From Frateuria flava (lineage in GTDB: Bacteria > Pseudomonadota > Gammaproteobacteria > Xanthomonadales > Rhodanobacteraceae): a stretch of DNA of 64,000 bases. The notes beneath the pieces are model-generated. The model worked only from the letters and a program-made list of their open reading frames with translations, made no database searches and was not told the DNA's origin. Both the position numbers and the translations under genes were made by a program. Position 1 is the first letter of the stretch. Every line of letters begins with the position of its first letter. The stretch is taken from contig NZ_JAGJRS010000016.1 in NCBI RefSeq assembly GCF_017837635.1, positions 1-64,000 of the forward strand, written 5' to 3'. Positions 15,997 to 25,485 of the stretch are shown piece by piece.

Positions 15997-17184
15997 ATGA
16001 ACACCCCCATCCCGCACGACTCCACCGCGCTGCCGCGCATCCGCCTCAAATCCGACCGCGCGCCGGGCCATCCATGGGTGTGGTCGGCGCAGGTGTACAA
16101 GCCCGAGCAGCGGCTGCCGCCGGGCAGCGTGGTCGAGGTGGTGGACAGCAAGGACCGTTTCGTCGGCCGCGGTTTCTGGAACGGCCATGCGCGCATCGCG
16201 CTGCGCCTGCTCGCCAGCGCCCAGTCCGAAGCGATCGACGCGAACTGGATCGCCGCCCGCATCGCCCGCGCCGTGCAGCTGCGTCGCGACCTGCTTCAGC
16301 TGGATCAGGCCAGCGATGCCTGGCGCGTCGTGCACAGCGAGGGCGACGGCCTGTCCGGCCTGGTGGTCGACCGCTACGCCGACATCCTGGTGATCGAGTA
16401 CTTCGCCGCCGGCATGTGGAAGTTCCGCGAGGCGATCCATGCCGCGCTGCTCGAGCACTTCCCCGGCGCGCGGCTGTACTGGTTTGCCGAAAACCACGTG
16501 CAGAAGCAGGAATCCTTCGACTGCCGCAGTCCCGAACCGCCGGCGCCAGTCCAGGTACACGAGCACGGACTCGCCTTCCACGCGGCCCCGGGGCTGGGCC
16601 ACAAGACCGGCTTCTTCGCCGACCAGCGCGAGAACCGCCGCCGCTTCGCCGAGTTCGCGCGCGGCCGTCGCGTGCTCGACCTGTGCTGCAACGCCGGCGG
16701 CTTCGCTGTGCATGCGATGGCCGCCGGTGCGCGCGAGGCGGTCGGCGTGGACATGGACGCGGGCATCCTCGAGATCGCGCGCGCCAATGCCGCGGCCAAT
16801 CACTTGGCGATCGATTTCCAGCAGGCGGACATCTTCGAGTGGCTGCGCGAGGCGGCCGCGCGTGGCGAGCAGTACGACGCGGTGATCCTCGACCCGGCCA
16901 AGCTCACGCGCGACCGCAACAAGGTGTTCGACGCGCTGAAGAAGTACTTCGCGATGAACCGCCTGGCGCTGGACGTGATCCCGCCCGGCGGCCTGCTGCT
17001 GACCTGCTCGTGCACCGGCCTGGTGGCCGAGGCGGATTTCCTGGAGATGCTGCGCCGCGTGGCGCTCAACGCCGGCCGCGAGATCCAGGTGCTGCAGGTG
17101 GCCGGCGCCGGCGCCGACCACCCGGTGCGTGCCGACGTGCTGGAGGGCCGCTACCTCAAGGCAGTGTTCTGCCGCGTCGAGTGA
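15997..17184 (+). CDS. RlmI-family rRNA cytosine-C5 methyltransferase
   Basis: A 395-residue class I SAM-dependent methyltransferase with an N-terminal PUA-like domain (about 10-85, with PWVWSAQV) and a Rossmann domain from about 200. Motif I is VLDLCCNAGGFAVHAM, the acidic residue follows in VGVDMD, and the catalytic region contains AVILDPAKLT and TCSCTG. RlmI makes m5C1962 in 23S rRNA in E. coli (396 residues, the same length). The ATG at 15997 was chosen to match that length. It is convergent with the pga operon, with two palindromes in the 74-bp gap. Confidence 0.88.
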   Translation: MNTPIPHDSTALPRIRLKSDRAPGHPWVWSAQVYKPEQRLPPGSVVEVVDSKDRFVGRGFWNGHARIALRLLASAQSEAIDANWIAARIARAVQLRRDLLQLDQASDAWRVVHSEGDGLSGLVVDRYADILVIEYFAAGMWKFREAIHAALLEHFPGARLYWFAENHVQKQESFDCRSPEPPAPVQVHEHGLAFHAAPGLGHKTGFFADQRENRRRFAEFARGRRVLDLCCNAGGFAVHAMAAGAREAVGVDMDAGILEIARANAAANHLAIDFQQADIFEWLREAAARGEQYDAVILDPAKLTRDRNKVFDALKKYFAMNRLALDVIPPGGLLLTCSCTGLVAEADFLEMLRRVALNAGREIQVLQVAGAGADHPVRADVLEGRYLKAVFCRVE

Positions 17185-17191
17185 TGCGTAG

Positions 17192-17251
17192 GGTGGGCTT
17201 CAGCCCACCGCTGTATCGCCGCCGATCCGAGGGTGGGCTCGAGCCCACCCT
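17192..17251. terminator. two tandem hairpins between convergent genes
   Basis: The palindromes GGTGGGCT-TC-AGCCCACC (17192-17209) and AGGGTGGGCT-CG-AGCCCACCCT (17230-17251) fill the gap between the stops at 17184 and 17259. Position and symmetry suggest a two-way transcript end or 3-prime stabiliser. Neither has a T-tract, so the termination role is inferred. They are copies of repeat family A. Confidence 0.5.
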
Positions 17252-17258
17252 GTGCCTG

Positions 17259-17726
17259 TCAGGCGATCTCCGGTTCGCGGTCCGCCGAGCGGCGCACGAT
17301 CGGCCGCGCATGTTTGTCGAACACCAGCGTGCTGTGCTGCTGGTTGCGCAGGGCCTGGGCCTCGCGCGGGTCGACGTCCAGCGCCATCGCTTCCTCGACG
17401 AGCGTCACCGCGGCCGGCCCCTGCCGGCGGCGGGTCCGGTGCGCGAAGCGGGCCTGGTTGTAGTAGGCCCAGCCGGCGAATACCACGGCACTGACCAGTG
17501 CATAGCCGAGGATCGCCAGCAGGTCGCTGGTCTGGTTCGCGTAGGCCTCGGCCGACAGCTCGATCCAGGCCGTGCGCACGCCGGCCAGCCAGGCGACCAG
17601 CGTGATCACCGGCAGCCACAGGTAGAACCACAGCATCCACGCCACCAGCGTGACCAGCGAGGACAGCGCGCGTTGCGTCGGCGTGCGGCGGCGCTCGTTC
17701 TGGATCAGGAAGCCTTCGGCTTTCAT
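17259..17726 (-). CDS. pgaD: PgaD, PGA synthase regulatory subunit
   Basis: A 155-residue inner-membrane protein with two membrane segments (about 23-47 and 71-90) and a charged cytoplasmic tail, matching PgaD in size and layout. PgaD pairs with the PgaC glycosyltransferase; in E. coli the complex is stabilised by cyclic di-GMP. Its ATG overlaps the pgaC stop as ATGA. Sequence conservation in PgaD is low, so its identity rests on topology and operon position. Confidence 0.85.
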   Translation of the reverse strand: MKAEGFLIQNERRRTPTQRALSSLVTLVAWMLWFYLWLPVITLVAWLAGVRTAWIELSAEAYANQTSDLLAILGYALVSAVVFAGWAYYNQARFAHRTRRRQGPAAVTLVEEAMALDVDPREAQALRNQQHSTLVFDKHARPIVRRSADREPEIA

Positions 17727-18979
17727 CGCAGCCCCCGGTCCGGGCTGACCCATACCGCGCGCACGCCGCGGCGCTTGAGCAGCGCCTTGGGGAACGCGAC
17801 GACGGTGGTCAGCGTGTTGATCATCCAGTAGGCGATCGGGTACCAGATCATCCAGTAGTAGTTGCGCCCGATGCGCGTTTCGTAGCGCCGGTCGATGACC
17901 AGGCTGAGCATGAATTGCGTAAGGCAGGTCAGGCCGAGGATGACGCCGTGCCAGCGTGGCAGCAGGCTCGGCACCGCGATCTCGGGCGGCAGCGGAACAA
18001 ATTTCCCCACCGCCCACACCGCGACTACCACCAGCATCAGGTAGGCCCAGACCAGGCTGAGCAGGTATTCCAGCGCCACCGGCCACATGCGCCGGCGGCG
18101 CCAGTTGAACAGGCCACTGGCGTAGCGCAGCAGCACCTCGCTGCCGCCCTGCGCCCAGCGCAGCCGCTGGCGCCACAGGCCATGCACGGTTTCGGGGGTG
18201 AGCAGCCAGCACAGCGCGTTAGGCTCGTAGCGCACGTCCCAGTGGCGCATCTGCAGGCGCCAGCTGACGTCGATGTCCTCGGTGACCATGTCGACGTTCC
18301 AGTAGCCCACGTCCAGCAGCGCGCGCTTGCGGAACGCCGCGATCACGCCCGATACGGTGAAGATGCGCCCGTAAACACGCTGGGCGCGCTTGATCAGGCC
18401 GATGATCGAGGAGAACTCGCCGACCTGCAGTTTCCCCAGCAACGTGGAGCGATTGCGGATGCGCGGGTTGCCGGTGACCGCGCCCACGCGCGAGCTGTCC
18501 AGCAGGTGGCGCATCATCCAGTGCGCGGCGTTTTCGTCCAGCAGGGTGTCGCCGTCGATGCACACCAGGAACTCGTGGCGCGCCGCGAGCGCCGCCATGC
18601 GCAGGCCCATCGCCTTGCCCTGGTTGGCGGCGAAGTGGATCACGCGCAGCTGGGGCACTTCCTTCGCCAGCGCATCGAGTTGCTCGCCGGTGTCGTCGGT
18701 GGAACCGTCGTTGACTGCGATGATCTCGAATTCCGGCCAGCGCTGGCGCGCCAGCTGCCCGATCGTCTCGCGGATGTGCGTGCCCTCGTTGTGGCAGGGC
18801 ACCAGGATGCTGATCGGCGGCTGCTCGGGCAGCGGCTGGGGCTCGGTGCGTGGCGGCTGCCGTCGCTCCCAGCGCAGGAAGTAGAGGATGCTGCCGCTCA
18901 TCCACAGCATCGACATCACCAGCGGGTAGTAGAAGGCGAAGTCGAGCAGCACGGACAGGGTGTGGTTTGTCGTTTCCAC
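17723..18979 (-). CDS. pgaC: PgaC, poly-N-acetylglucosamine synthase
   Basis: A 418-residue processive family-2 glycosyltransferase that polymerises UDP-GlcNAc into beta-1,6-linked poly-GlcNAc. An N-terminal membrane segment is followed by a GT-A domain with ISILVPCHNEG, VNDGSTDDT, the DGDT metal site, the acid ED pair in VTEDIDVSWR and the QRLRW motif (RQRLRWAQGG). C-terminal membrane helices follow. E. coli PgaC is 441 residues. The start is a GTG two bases after the pgaB stop, which implies coupled translation. Confidence 0.95.
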   Translation of the reverse strand: METTNHTLSVLLDFAFYYPLVMSMLWMSGSILYFLRWERRQPPRTEPQPLPEQPPISILVPCHNEGTHIRETIGQLARQRWPEFEIIAVNDGSTDDTGEQLDALAKEVPQLRVIHFAANQGKAMGLRMAALAARHEFLVCIDGDTLLDENAAHWMMRHLLDSSRVGAVTGNPRIRNRSTLLGKLQVGEFSSIIGLIKRAQRVYGRIFTVSGVIAAFRKRALLDVGYWNVDMVTEDIDVSWRLQMRHWDVRYEPNALCWLLTPETVHGLWRQRLRWAQGGSEVLLRYASGLFNWRRRRMWPVALEYLLSLVWAYLMLVVVAVWAVGKFVPLPPEIAVPSLLPRWHGVILGLTCLTQFMLSLVIDRRYETRIGRNYYWMIWYPIAYWMINTLTTVVAFPKALLKRRGVRAVWVSPDRGLR

Positions 18980-18981
18980 GA

Positions 18982-20817
18982 TCAGCGCCCCCTGTATGGA
19001 TAGGTAGCCGAGGAGATGCCCGGGCGGATGCGTTCCAGCTGCGGGTGGTCGGCCGGGAAGTCGTCCGGGTAGTAGCCCAGGTGCAGTGCGCCGTGGACCT
19101 GCAGCAGGCGCATGCGGGCAAGCACCGTCGCGGTGGCGATCGGTTGGCGTGTGCGCCAGTCCCGGGTAGCCAGTTCGAACATGGTCTTCTCGCGCGCACC
19201 CGGCACCGCGGCAACGGCCCCGGCGAGGCGTTCGAACCATCCCTTGTCGGGTCGGGCGCGATCCAGTTGCGGCATCGCCATCAGACCCACCTCGTCATAA
19301 CCGGCCACGAACGCGGGCAGCGACTGCGCGAACCACGCTTCGGTCTTGCCATCGAGCACGGGCGCGGCAAACAGGTTGCGCGCGGTGCGCAGCTGTGGCC
19401 GCCAGCGGCGCGCGCGCTCGACCAGTTCGTGGGTGTAATCGACCAGCCATGCCGTGCGCGCGGGGCCGGGTGGTGGCGCATCGTGCAGGCGGTCGGTGTC
19501 GCGCAGCAATGTGTCGTCGGAGAACAGCAGTCCGGCGAAGGCCGCATGGCCGGCAAGATCCTCGTAGAGGTCACCGACCCACGCGCGCACGGCCGGCTGC
19601 GAGGGGTCCAGCCGTGCCACGTCCTTGCCCTTGCCGGGCAACCCCCATGCCGCGACCGGGTCATCCGCGCGCGGGCGCAACGCCAGCGACGGCATCCAGG
19701 CATAGACCTGCACGCCGGCCCGGGTCCGCAGCTGCCAGGCCACGCGCCCGAACAGGTCCGCGCGCATGGGCAGGTGGCGATTGGGGAAGTACAGCGCGTC
19801 GGCCACGCCATCGCCGTCGGGATCGGCGTAGGCCTGCAACCACACCTGGTCGACGTCCATGCGCTTGATGCGGTCGAGCAGTTTCGAAAGATTGCGCTCG
19901 CGCTGCGCCGGGTCCGGATCGTAGACATAGTCGAGGTCGACCTGGACCACGCGCCGCGGTTCGACCGGATGGCTCGGCAGCAGCTGCCAGGCCAGGTCCG
20001 CCACGCCCGGATCGCCACCCATCAACAAGCGATCCAGCGTGTGGTCGCGCACCGGGTCGGGCACGGCGTTGCCCAAGGTCAGCGACATCTCCATGCCCAG
20101 CGCCGCGGCGATCTCGCGTCCCGGCCGATTGAACGCGCCGTAGGGCCAGACGATCGCCTGTGGCGCCACCCCGGTGTGCTCGCGGATCGCCGCCACGCTG
20201 CGCGTGAGGTCGCCGGTGATGCGATCGTGCCAGGCCGCTTCGCTTTCGTAGCTTCCACGGGACGGGTCATAACGGCGCGTCACCGCCGAGGGCAGCAGGT
20301 TGCCCTGCGGATTGCCCAGGATGCCCTCGTGCAGGGCGTGGGTATGCGAGGCGATCTCGACCAGGCCGGAGCGCTGCATCTGCCGCACCTGCGCCCAGGT
20401 GACGAAACACGAGGCGTCGCAGTCGCGGCCGTTGTAGTTCAGGCGGTCACCCGGCGCAGTCTCGATCCAGCCGGTGACCAGCGCCAGCAGCGCCGGATAG
20501 TGGTAGGCCTGCAGCAGCGGGTAGACGCGCGTGTAGAAGCTTTCCAGTCCGTCGTCGAAGGTCAGCAGGAAGGCCTTGTCCGGCAGTGCCGGACCGCCCT
20601 GCCCGGCGGCGCGCACCTGCGAGGCGCTGACCGCGGTCCAGCCGTTGGCGTGCAGGTACTCCAGATGCGCGACCAGGTGGTCCAGGCTGGTCGCATCCGG
20701 ATCGGTGGTCGGCCCCTGCGCGGCGTCGTGGATGTCGTGGTAGCTCAGGATCACCAGCCGTCCGGCGTGCACGGGAATGGCCAGCAGGAGCAGCAGGGCG
20801 AGCATCAGGTAGCGCAT
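18982..20817 (-). CDS. pgaB: PgaB, PGA N-deacetylase / glycoside hydrolase
   Basis: A 611-residue periplasmic protein. The signal peptide (residues 1-18, ending VHA-G) has no lipobox cysteine, unlike E. coli PgaB, which is a lipoprotein. A NodB-type deacetylase domain follows (about 20-290) with LVILSYHDIHD, LLTFDDGLES and the metal histidines in EIASHTHALHEG. A C-terminal hydrolase-like domain (about 300-600) includes DQVWLQAYADPDGDGVAD. PgaB partly deacetylates the polymer for export through PgaA. It lies one base after pgaA and two before pgaC. Confidence 0.95.
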   Translation of the reverse strand: MRYLMLALLLLLAIPVHAGRLVILSYHDIHDAAQGPTTDPDATSLDHLVAHLEYLHANGWTAVSASQVRAAGQGGPALPDKAFLLTFDDGLESFYTRVYPLLQAYHYPALLALVTGWIETAPGDRLNYNGRDCDASCFVTWAQVRQMQRSGLVEIASHTHALHEGILGNPQGNLLPSAVTRRYDPSRGSYESEAAWHDRITGDLTRSVAAIREHTGVAPQAIVWPYGAFNRPGREIAAALGMEMSLTLGNAVPDPVRDHTLDRLLMGGDPGVADLAWQLLPSHPVEPRRVVQVDLDYVYDPDPAQRERNLSKLLDRIKRMDVDQVWLQAYADPDGDGVADALYFPNRHLPMRADLFGRVAWQLRTRAGVQVYAWMPSLALRPRADDPVAAWGLPGKGKDVARLDPSQPAVRAWVGDLYEDLAGHAAFAGLLFSDDTLLRDTDRLHDAPPPGPARTAWLVDYTHELVERARRWRPQLRTARNLFAAPVLDGKTEAWFAQSLPAFVAGYDEVGLMAMPQLDRARPDKGWFERLAGAVAAVPGAREKTMFELATRDWRTRQPIATATVLARMRLLQVHGALHLGYYPDDFPADHPQLERIRPGISSATYPYRGR

Positions 20818-20818
20818 G

Positions 20819-22873
20819 TCACTCCCCCCAGTGCAGGGTCAGTTCGAGCGTAGCGCGCGTTTCGCGCCGCCCGTCGTAGGGCTGGCTGTGCCAGCCCAGA
20901 CGCCAGCCGAAGCCGAGCCCTTCGTGCGGCTGCCAGGCCTGTCCGTAGCCGACGTCCGCGACCCAGCCGGGCGACTGGCCCTGCTGTGCGTAGCTGCCGA
21001 TCGCCACGTCGACCAGCTGGTGCCAGGTACGCCCGTAACGGGCCGCCAGCACGTGGTCCAGGTGGGCGCTCACGGTGGCGGCGCCATCGCGTGCGGGGTT
21101 GAAATAGGCGGCCTCATCCAGCGTGTTGTGCGAGGCATACAGGTCCGCGCCCAGGTCCAGCTGCAGCCCCGGGCGGGTCAGTACGCGCCCGCTGACGCCC
21201 AGGTCCGCCGCACGGCGGCGGTTGCCGTCGCTGAAGTTGGCCGCCTGCACGCCCAGGCGAGCGGCAAGCCGTTCGCTCGCGCGCCATTGGACCGTGCTGT
21301 CCAGCGTGCTGCCGTGGATGCCGTAGTAGCGGGCGCGCAGCGGAATATCCGCGCCGGAGCTGCTGGCGTCGGTGCTCCAGGCCCAGTGGTCGCTGATCGA
21401 CCAGTCGAAACCCGCTTCCACGGCCATCGGATCGCTGCCGGTGCCGCGCGACGGCAGCGCCTGCAGGTACGCCTGCAGGCCGCGCCACTGGCCCCGCACA
21501 CCCAGTCCCGCGTCCGTGCGGTGGGCGTCGCCTTCGGGCAGCGAGGCCTGTGCACGGCGGGCGACGGCGTAGACACGCCAGTGATCGGCTAGCAACGGCG
21601 AGGCCAGCGAAGCGAACGTGTTCTGGTCGCGGTCGCCGTAGTCGATGGTGTTGCCATGACCAAAGGTCTGCGCCGCATCGAACTGCCAGCCGCGCTGGCG
21701 ATCCCAGGCGCGACGCGCGCGCTGCACCTGGGCGTTGCGCGGGTAGCGTGCCTCGAGCGCTTCCAGGCCCGGTTCGACACCGGCGAAATCGCCCAGGTCG
21801 CGCTGCGTTTCCAGTTGGCCCAGGCGCACGCCGATGTCCTGCGGGTCCAGCCCGTGCGCGATCGCCAGGTCCGCTTCCGCGCGGCGCGGCCAGCCACGGC
21901 TGCGCTCATTGTTGGCCAGCTCGCGGCGCCAGGCCCCGTTGGCCGGCGCCTCGCGCACGCCCGCGGCCAGGCGCGCATGGGCCTGGGCCAGCAGGCCGGC
22001 ATAGCCGCGCAGCAACGCCGCGTGGAGGTCGTCCTCGCTGCGGTGCGGATTGGCCACCGGCGCGGACTGCCCCGGCTTGCGCAGCCACACCGGTTGCGCT
22101 GCGGCGGCCGCATCGATGGCCTGCTCCGCCCTGGCGTACTGGCCGGCTTCGCTGTAGGCGTACATCAATACGATGGCCGGATCGGACTCGCTGTCGGAGA
22201 GGCTGCCCGGGTTCGCCGGACCGGCGCGTTCGAGCAGGCGCGCGGCTTCCTCCGGCCGCTGACGGTCGAGCAGCGCCTCGGCGAGCGGCCGCAGCACGTA
22301 GCTCGGCAGGGCCTCGCGCTGCGCCGGGCGCATGGCGTCGTAGGCCGCCACCACCTCGACCGGGCGGCCCGCCGCCTGCAACGCCACCAGCCGGTCGAGC
22401 TGGCCGCGGCGCACGATCACCGGGTCGTCGGCGTGGCGCGCGATCAGGCTGTCGAGCTCGCGCACCGCCGCATCCGCGGCGGCATAGGGATCGGCACCCG
22501 GTGCCAGCGGATCGCGTGCCGCGCGACGCGCGCGTTGCGCGGCGACATCGGCATCGAGTCGTGCGAGCAACGCGGGATCGGCCGGCATCGCCTGCGCCAG
22601 CTCGCGTGCGCGGCCGACGGCGCCGGCGTCGACCAGGATCAGCACCTGGCGGCGCAGCAGTTGCGCATCCCCGGGGTGCCCACGCAGCGCGTCCTCGCAC
22701 ACCGCCAGTGCGCCGGTCCAGTTTCCGGCCTGACGCAGGCGGTCGATCGTCGCGACGGCCTCGGCCGGATCGGCTGCGCCGGCGCGGGCAGGCGCGGCCA
22801 GCAACGCCGCCCACACGGCGACGGCGAGCGCAACACGCCGTCGGCCCACCCACATGGGGCCTTGAATGGCCAT
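20819..22873 (-). CDS. pgaA: PgaA, outer-membrane PGA export porin
   Basis: A 684-residue protein, first gene of pgaABCD. The signal peptide spans residues 9-32. An N-terminal TPR superhelix (about 35-390) binds deacetylated polymer, and a C-terminal beta-barrel (about 400-684) alternates polar and hydrophobic residues and ends in LELTLHWGE. E. coli PgaA is 807 residues, so the TPR part is somewhat shorter here. The ATG at 22873 was chosen; a later ATG (codon 7) also precedes the signal peptide. The 180 bp upstream should contain the operon promoter, but no clear boxes were found. Confidence 0.92.
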   Translation of the reverse strand: MAIQGPMWVGRRRVALAVAVWAALLAAPARAGAADPAEAVATIDRLRQAGNWTGALAVCEDALRGHPGDAQLLRRQVLILVDAGAVGRARELAQAMPADPALLARLDADVAAQRARRAARDPLAPGADPYAAADAAVRELDSLIARHADDPVIVRRGQLDRLVALQAAGRPVEVVAAYDAMRPAQREALPSYVLRPLAEALLDRQRPEEAARLLERAGPANPGSLSDSESDPAIVLMYAYSEAGQYARAEQAIDAAAAAQPVWLRKPGQSAPVANPHRSEDDLHAALLRGYAGLLAQAHARLAAGVREAPANGAWRRELANNERSRGWPRRAEADLAIAHGLDPQDIGVRLGQLETQRDLGDFAGVEPGLEALEARYPRNAQVQRARRAWDRQRGWQFDAAQTFGHGNTIDYGDRDQNTFASLASPLLADHWRVYAVARRAQASLPEGDAHRTDAGLGVRGQWRGLQAYLQALPSRGTGSDPMAVEAGFDWSISDHWAWSTDASSSGADIPLRARYYGIHGSTLDSTVQWRASERLAARLGVQAANFSDGNRRRAADLGVSGRVLTRPGLQLDLGADLYASHNTLDEAAYFNPARDGAATVSAHLDHVLAARYGRTWHQLVDVAIGSYAQQGQSPGWVADVGYGQAWQPHEGLGFGWRLGWHSQPYDGRRETRATLELTLHWGE

Positions 22874-23053
22874 GCCGTTTTCCCCCTGTCCTGTCCGTTC
22901 TGGCCGGGTCGGCTACCGGAAGACGGACGGTCGATCGGCGCGCGAGCGCGTTTTTGTGAACTCTATCACAGCGCCTTTTACGGCTTGCCAGCTGTCGACT
23001 GGCCATCCAGACGTCCTTCCCGTCGCGCCGGACGCTGGCCGGACGGCATGCCC

Positions 23054-24247
23054 TCAGCCGTCGTGCGGGATGCGTCCACGCAGCGAGGCGGGTTGCCAAG
23101 GGCCTGCCTGCGCGATGAGTTCACGCGCCGCGTCCACCTGGCCCCACACGTTCCACAGCAGTACGCCACGCACGCGGCCATCGTCCAGGTAATAGACCAC
23201 GCCCTTGCGGTGCGGCTCGCTCCAGTCCTCCACCACCTGCAGGCGCGCATCGAGCAGGCCGACTGCTTCGTAGCCGAGGTCGAACAGGTCGGAGTAGAAG
23301 TACGGCAGGGTGGTGAAGTCGCCGCCGGCGCCGGCCATCGCGCGGCCGGCATGCGCGCCCATCTCGACGGCCGCGTTCTCGTGCTCCACGCGCAACCGGC
23401 GGCCGAGCGACGGGTTGAAGAAGTTGGCCATGTCGCCGGCGGCCCAGATGTGCGGGTCGCTGGTGCGCAGTTGCCCATCGACCACTACGCCATCGGCGAT
23501 CTCAAGGCCCGCCTGCGCGGCCAATGCCGTATCGGGCGTCACGCCCAGGCCCGCGGCGACGGCATCCACACGCAGGCGCCGGTCGTCGGAGAGAACCAGT
23601 TCGACGCCGTCGTGGCTTTCCTTGCCATCGACCGCTTTGACGCCCGACAACAGTTCCACGCCGCGCTCGCGGTAGTAGTCGTCCAGGAACGCGGACAGCG
23701 CCGGCGGGTAGCGCCCGCTGCCGATCGACGCGCCCGGGAACAGCAGGGTCACCTTGCAGCCGACGCCGCGGAGCGAGGCGGCCAGCTCGCTGCCGATGAA
23801 GCCGCCGCCGACCACGGCGACGTGCGCACCCGCCACGGCATGGCGACGCAGGCGCCGGTAGTCGTCGAGCGTGCGGAAGGCGATCGCCCGGTCGCCCCCG
23901 GCAAAGGGCAACGGCCGCGGTGTGGCGCCGGTGGCCAGCAGCAGGCGACCGTAGCGGTAGCCGTCGCCGTGGTCATCGCCGACGCGGCGACTGGCCCGGT
24001 CCAGCGACTGCACGCGCCGCCCCAGGTGCAGCGTCGCGCCCGTGGCGGCGGTGCCCAGGTCGATCGCTTCGGGCGTCTTGTCGCCCTTCCACAGCGCCTT
24101 CGACAACGGCGGCCGCTCGTAGGGCGGTGAGGTCTCCACACTGACCAGGCCGATGCTGGCCGCCGCATCCGCCGCGCGGATCGCCTTGGCCGCCGCATCG
24201 CCCGCCATGCCGCCGCCGATGATCAGGTAGTCGTACGCGTGTTCCAT
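23054..24247 (-). CDS. FAD-dependent pyridine-nucleotide reductase
   Basis: A 397-residue FAD/NAD(P) oxidoreductase with two Rossmann motifs, YLIIGGGMAGDAAAKAI at the N-terminus (FAD) and HVAVVGGGFIGSELAA at about 150 (NAD(P)H). IWAAGDMANFF marks the second FAD contact, near residue 285. The closest pattern is the AIF / ferredoxin reductase group (FNR-like, rubredoxin reductase). No ferredoxin or oxygenase gene adjoins it, so the acceptor is unknown. It is divergent from topoisomerase IB with 121 bp between starts. The ATG at 24247 gives the family start EHAYDYLIIGGG. Confidence 0.85.
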   Translation of the reverse strand: MEHAYDYLIIGGGMAGDAAAKAIRAADAAASIGLVSVETSPPYERPPLSKALWKGDKTPEAIDLGTAATGATLHLGRRVQSLDRASRRVGDDHGDGYRYGRLLLATGATPRPLPFAGGDRAIAFRTLDDYRRLRRHAVAGAHVAVVGGGFIGSELAASLRGVGCKVTLLFPGASIGSGRYPPALSAFLDDYYRERGVELLSGVKAVDGKESHDGVELVLSDDRRLRVDAVAAGLGVTPDTALAAQAGLEIADGVVVDGQLRTSDPHIWAAGDMANFFNPSLGRRLRVEHENAAVEMGAHAGRAMAGAGGDFTTLPYFYSDLFDLGYEAVGLLDARLQVVEDWSEPHRKGVVYYLDDGRVRGVLLWNVWGQVDAARELIAQAGPWQPASLRGRIPHDG

Positions 24248-24368
24248 GTCCCGCTCCCGTGGCCTGCCCTCCGGCCATGATGCGCCCGTTCCACTGGCAC
24301 GGGGGACGACGCGGTGCAAAGCCGGCCTGCACACGGCCTTGATCGCCGCGCCCGCCACACTGCCGGCG

Positions 24369-25439
24369 ATGAACACCCGCCCGAGCGATCCCGACCCGGC
24401 CCTGCGCGCGCAGGTACGCAAGGCTGGCCTGGTCTACGTCAGCGACACGCAGCCGGGCATCCGCCGGCTGCGGCGGGGCAAGGGCTTCGGCTACCGCGAT
24501 GCCGACGGCCGGCCGGTCACCGACAAGGCCGAACTGGCGCGCATCCGTGCGCTGGCCATCCCGCCGGCCTACGAGGATGTGTGGATCTGCGCCAACCCGG
24601 ACGGCCACCTGCAGGCCACCGGGCGCGATGCGCGCGGGCGCAAGCAGTACCGCTACCACCCGGACTGGCGTGAACTGCGCGACCACGGCAAGTTCGACCG
24701 CATCCTCGCCTTTGGCGCCGCGCTGCCGACGTTGCGCCGGCGCACCCGCAAGGACCTCGCCTTGGCCGGCCTGCCGCGCGAGAAGGTGCTGGCGCTGCTG
24801 GTCCGCCTGCTGGACGAGACGCTGATCCGCGTCGGCAACGAAAGCTACGCGCGCGCCAACAGGAGCTACGGCCTGACCACGCTGCGCTCGCGCCACGTGC
24901 GCGTGGCACGCGGCCGGCTGCGCTTCTGCTTCAAGGGCAAGAGCGGCCAGGAGCAGGACGTCGAACTGGACGACTCGCGCCTGACGCGGATCGTGCGCCG
25001 CGTGCAGCACCTGCCCGGCCAGCGGCTGTTCCAGTACCTGGACGATGCGGGCGAGCGCCAGCCGGTCGACTCGGGCATGGTCAACGACTACCTGCACGAG
25101 GCCTGCGGCGAGGCGTTCAGCGCCAAGGATTTCCGCACCTGGGGCGGCACCGCCCATGCCGCCGGCGTGCTGGCCTGCACGCCGCTGCCGGAAAAGGGTG
25201 GCGAACGCGCCCGCCGCCACGCGCTGGTCGACGCGGTCAAGCAGGTGGCCGAGGTGCTGGGCAACACGCCGGCGGTCTGCCGCAAGTCCTACATCCATCC
25301 GGAAGTGTTCGAGGGCTGGCGCGACGGCAGCCTGCAGCGGGCGATCACCCAGGCCTGCGCGGGCAAGCCGCGGGAGCTGGAAAAAGCCACGCTGCGCTTC
25401 CTGCGGCAACGCCTCAAGCCGACGCGTCGCGGCCGTTGA
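24369..25439 (+). CDS. DNA topoisomerase IB (poxvirus/bacterial type)
   Basis: A 356-residue type IB topoisomerase that relaxes supercoils by transient 3-prime phosphotyrosine nicking. Conserved parts are RGKGFGYRD near residue 35, the core KQYRYHPDW, DETLIRVGNESYARANRSYG, FRTWGGTAHAA and the active-site region RKSYIHP, with the nucleophile Tyr308. Bacterial TopIB proteins are about 340-360 residues. The ATG at 24369 drops an unlikely 41-residue extension. rmuC follows after 46 bp on the same strand, giving a DNA-maintenance pair. Confidence 0.92.
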   Translation: MNTRPSDPDPALRAQVRKAGLVYVSDTQPGIRRLRRGKGFGYRDADGRPVTDKAELARIRALAIPPAYEDVWICANPDGHLQATGRDARGRKQYRYHPDWRELRDHGKFDRILAFGAALPTLRRRTRKDLALAGLPREKVLALLVRLLDETLIRVGNESYARANRSYGLTTLRSRHVRVARGRLRFCFKGKSGQEQDVELDDSRLTRIVRRVQHLPGQRLFQYLDDAGERQPVDSGMVNDYLHEACGEAFSAKDFRTWGGTAHAAGVLACTPLPEKGGERARRHALVDAVKQVAEVLGNTPAVCRKSYIHPEVFEGWRDGSLQRAITQACAGKPRELEKATLRFLRQRLKPTRRGR

Positions 25440-25485
25440 GACGGGTGCGCGTAAACTCCGGTCCTGTAGCTTGCCGGAACCTGCC

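Noticed and set aside
14268-17831. Very long plus-strand frame (over 1100 codons) across srkA and the rRNA methyltransferase gene
   Set aside because: Its translation is Arg/Pro/Ala-rich with no domain, and it overlaps several well-supported genes in other frames; it is a high-GC shadow.
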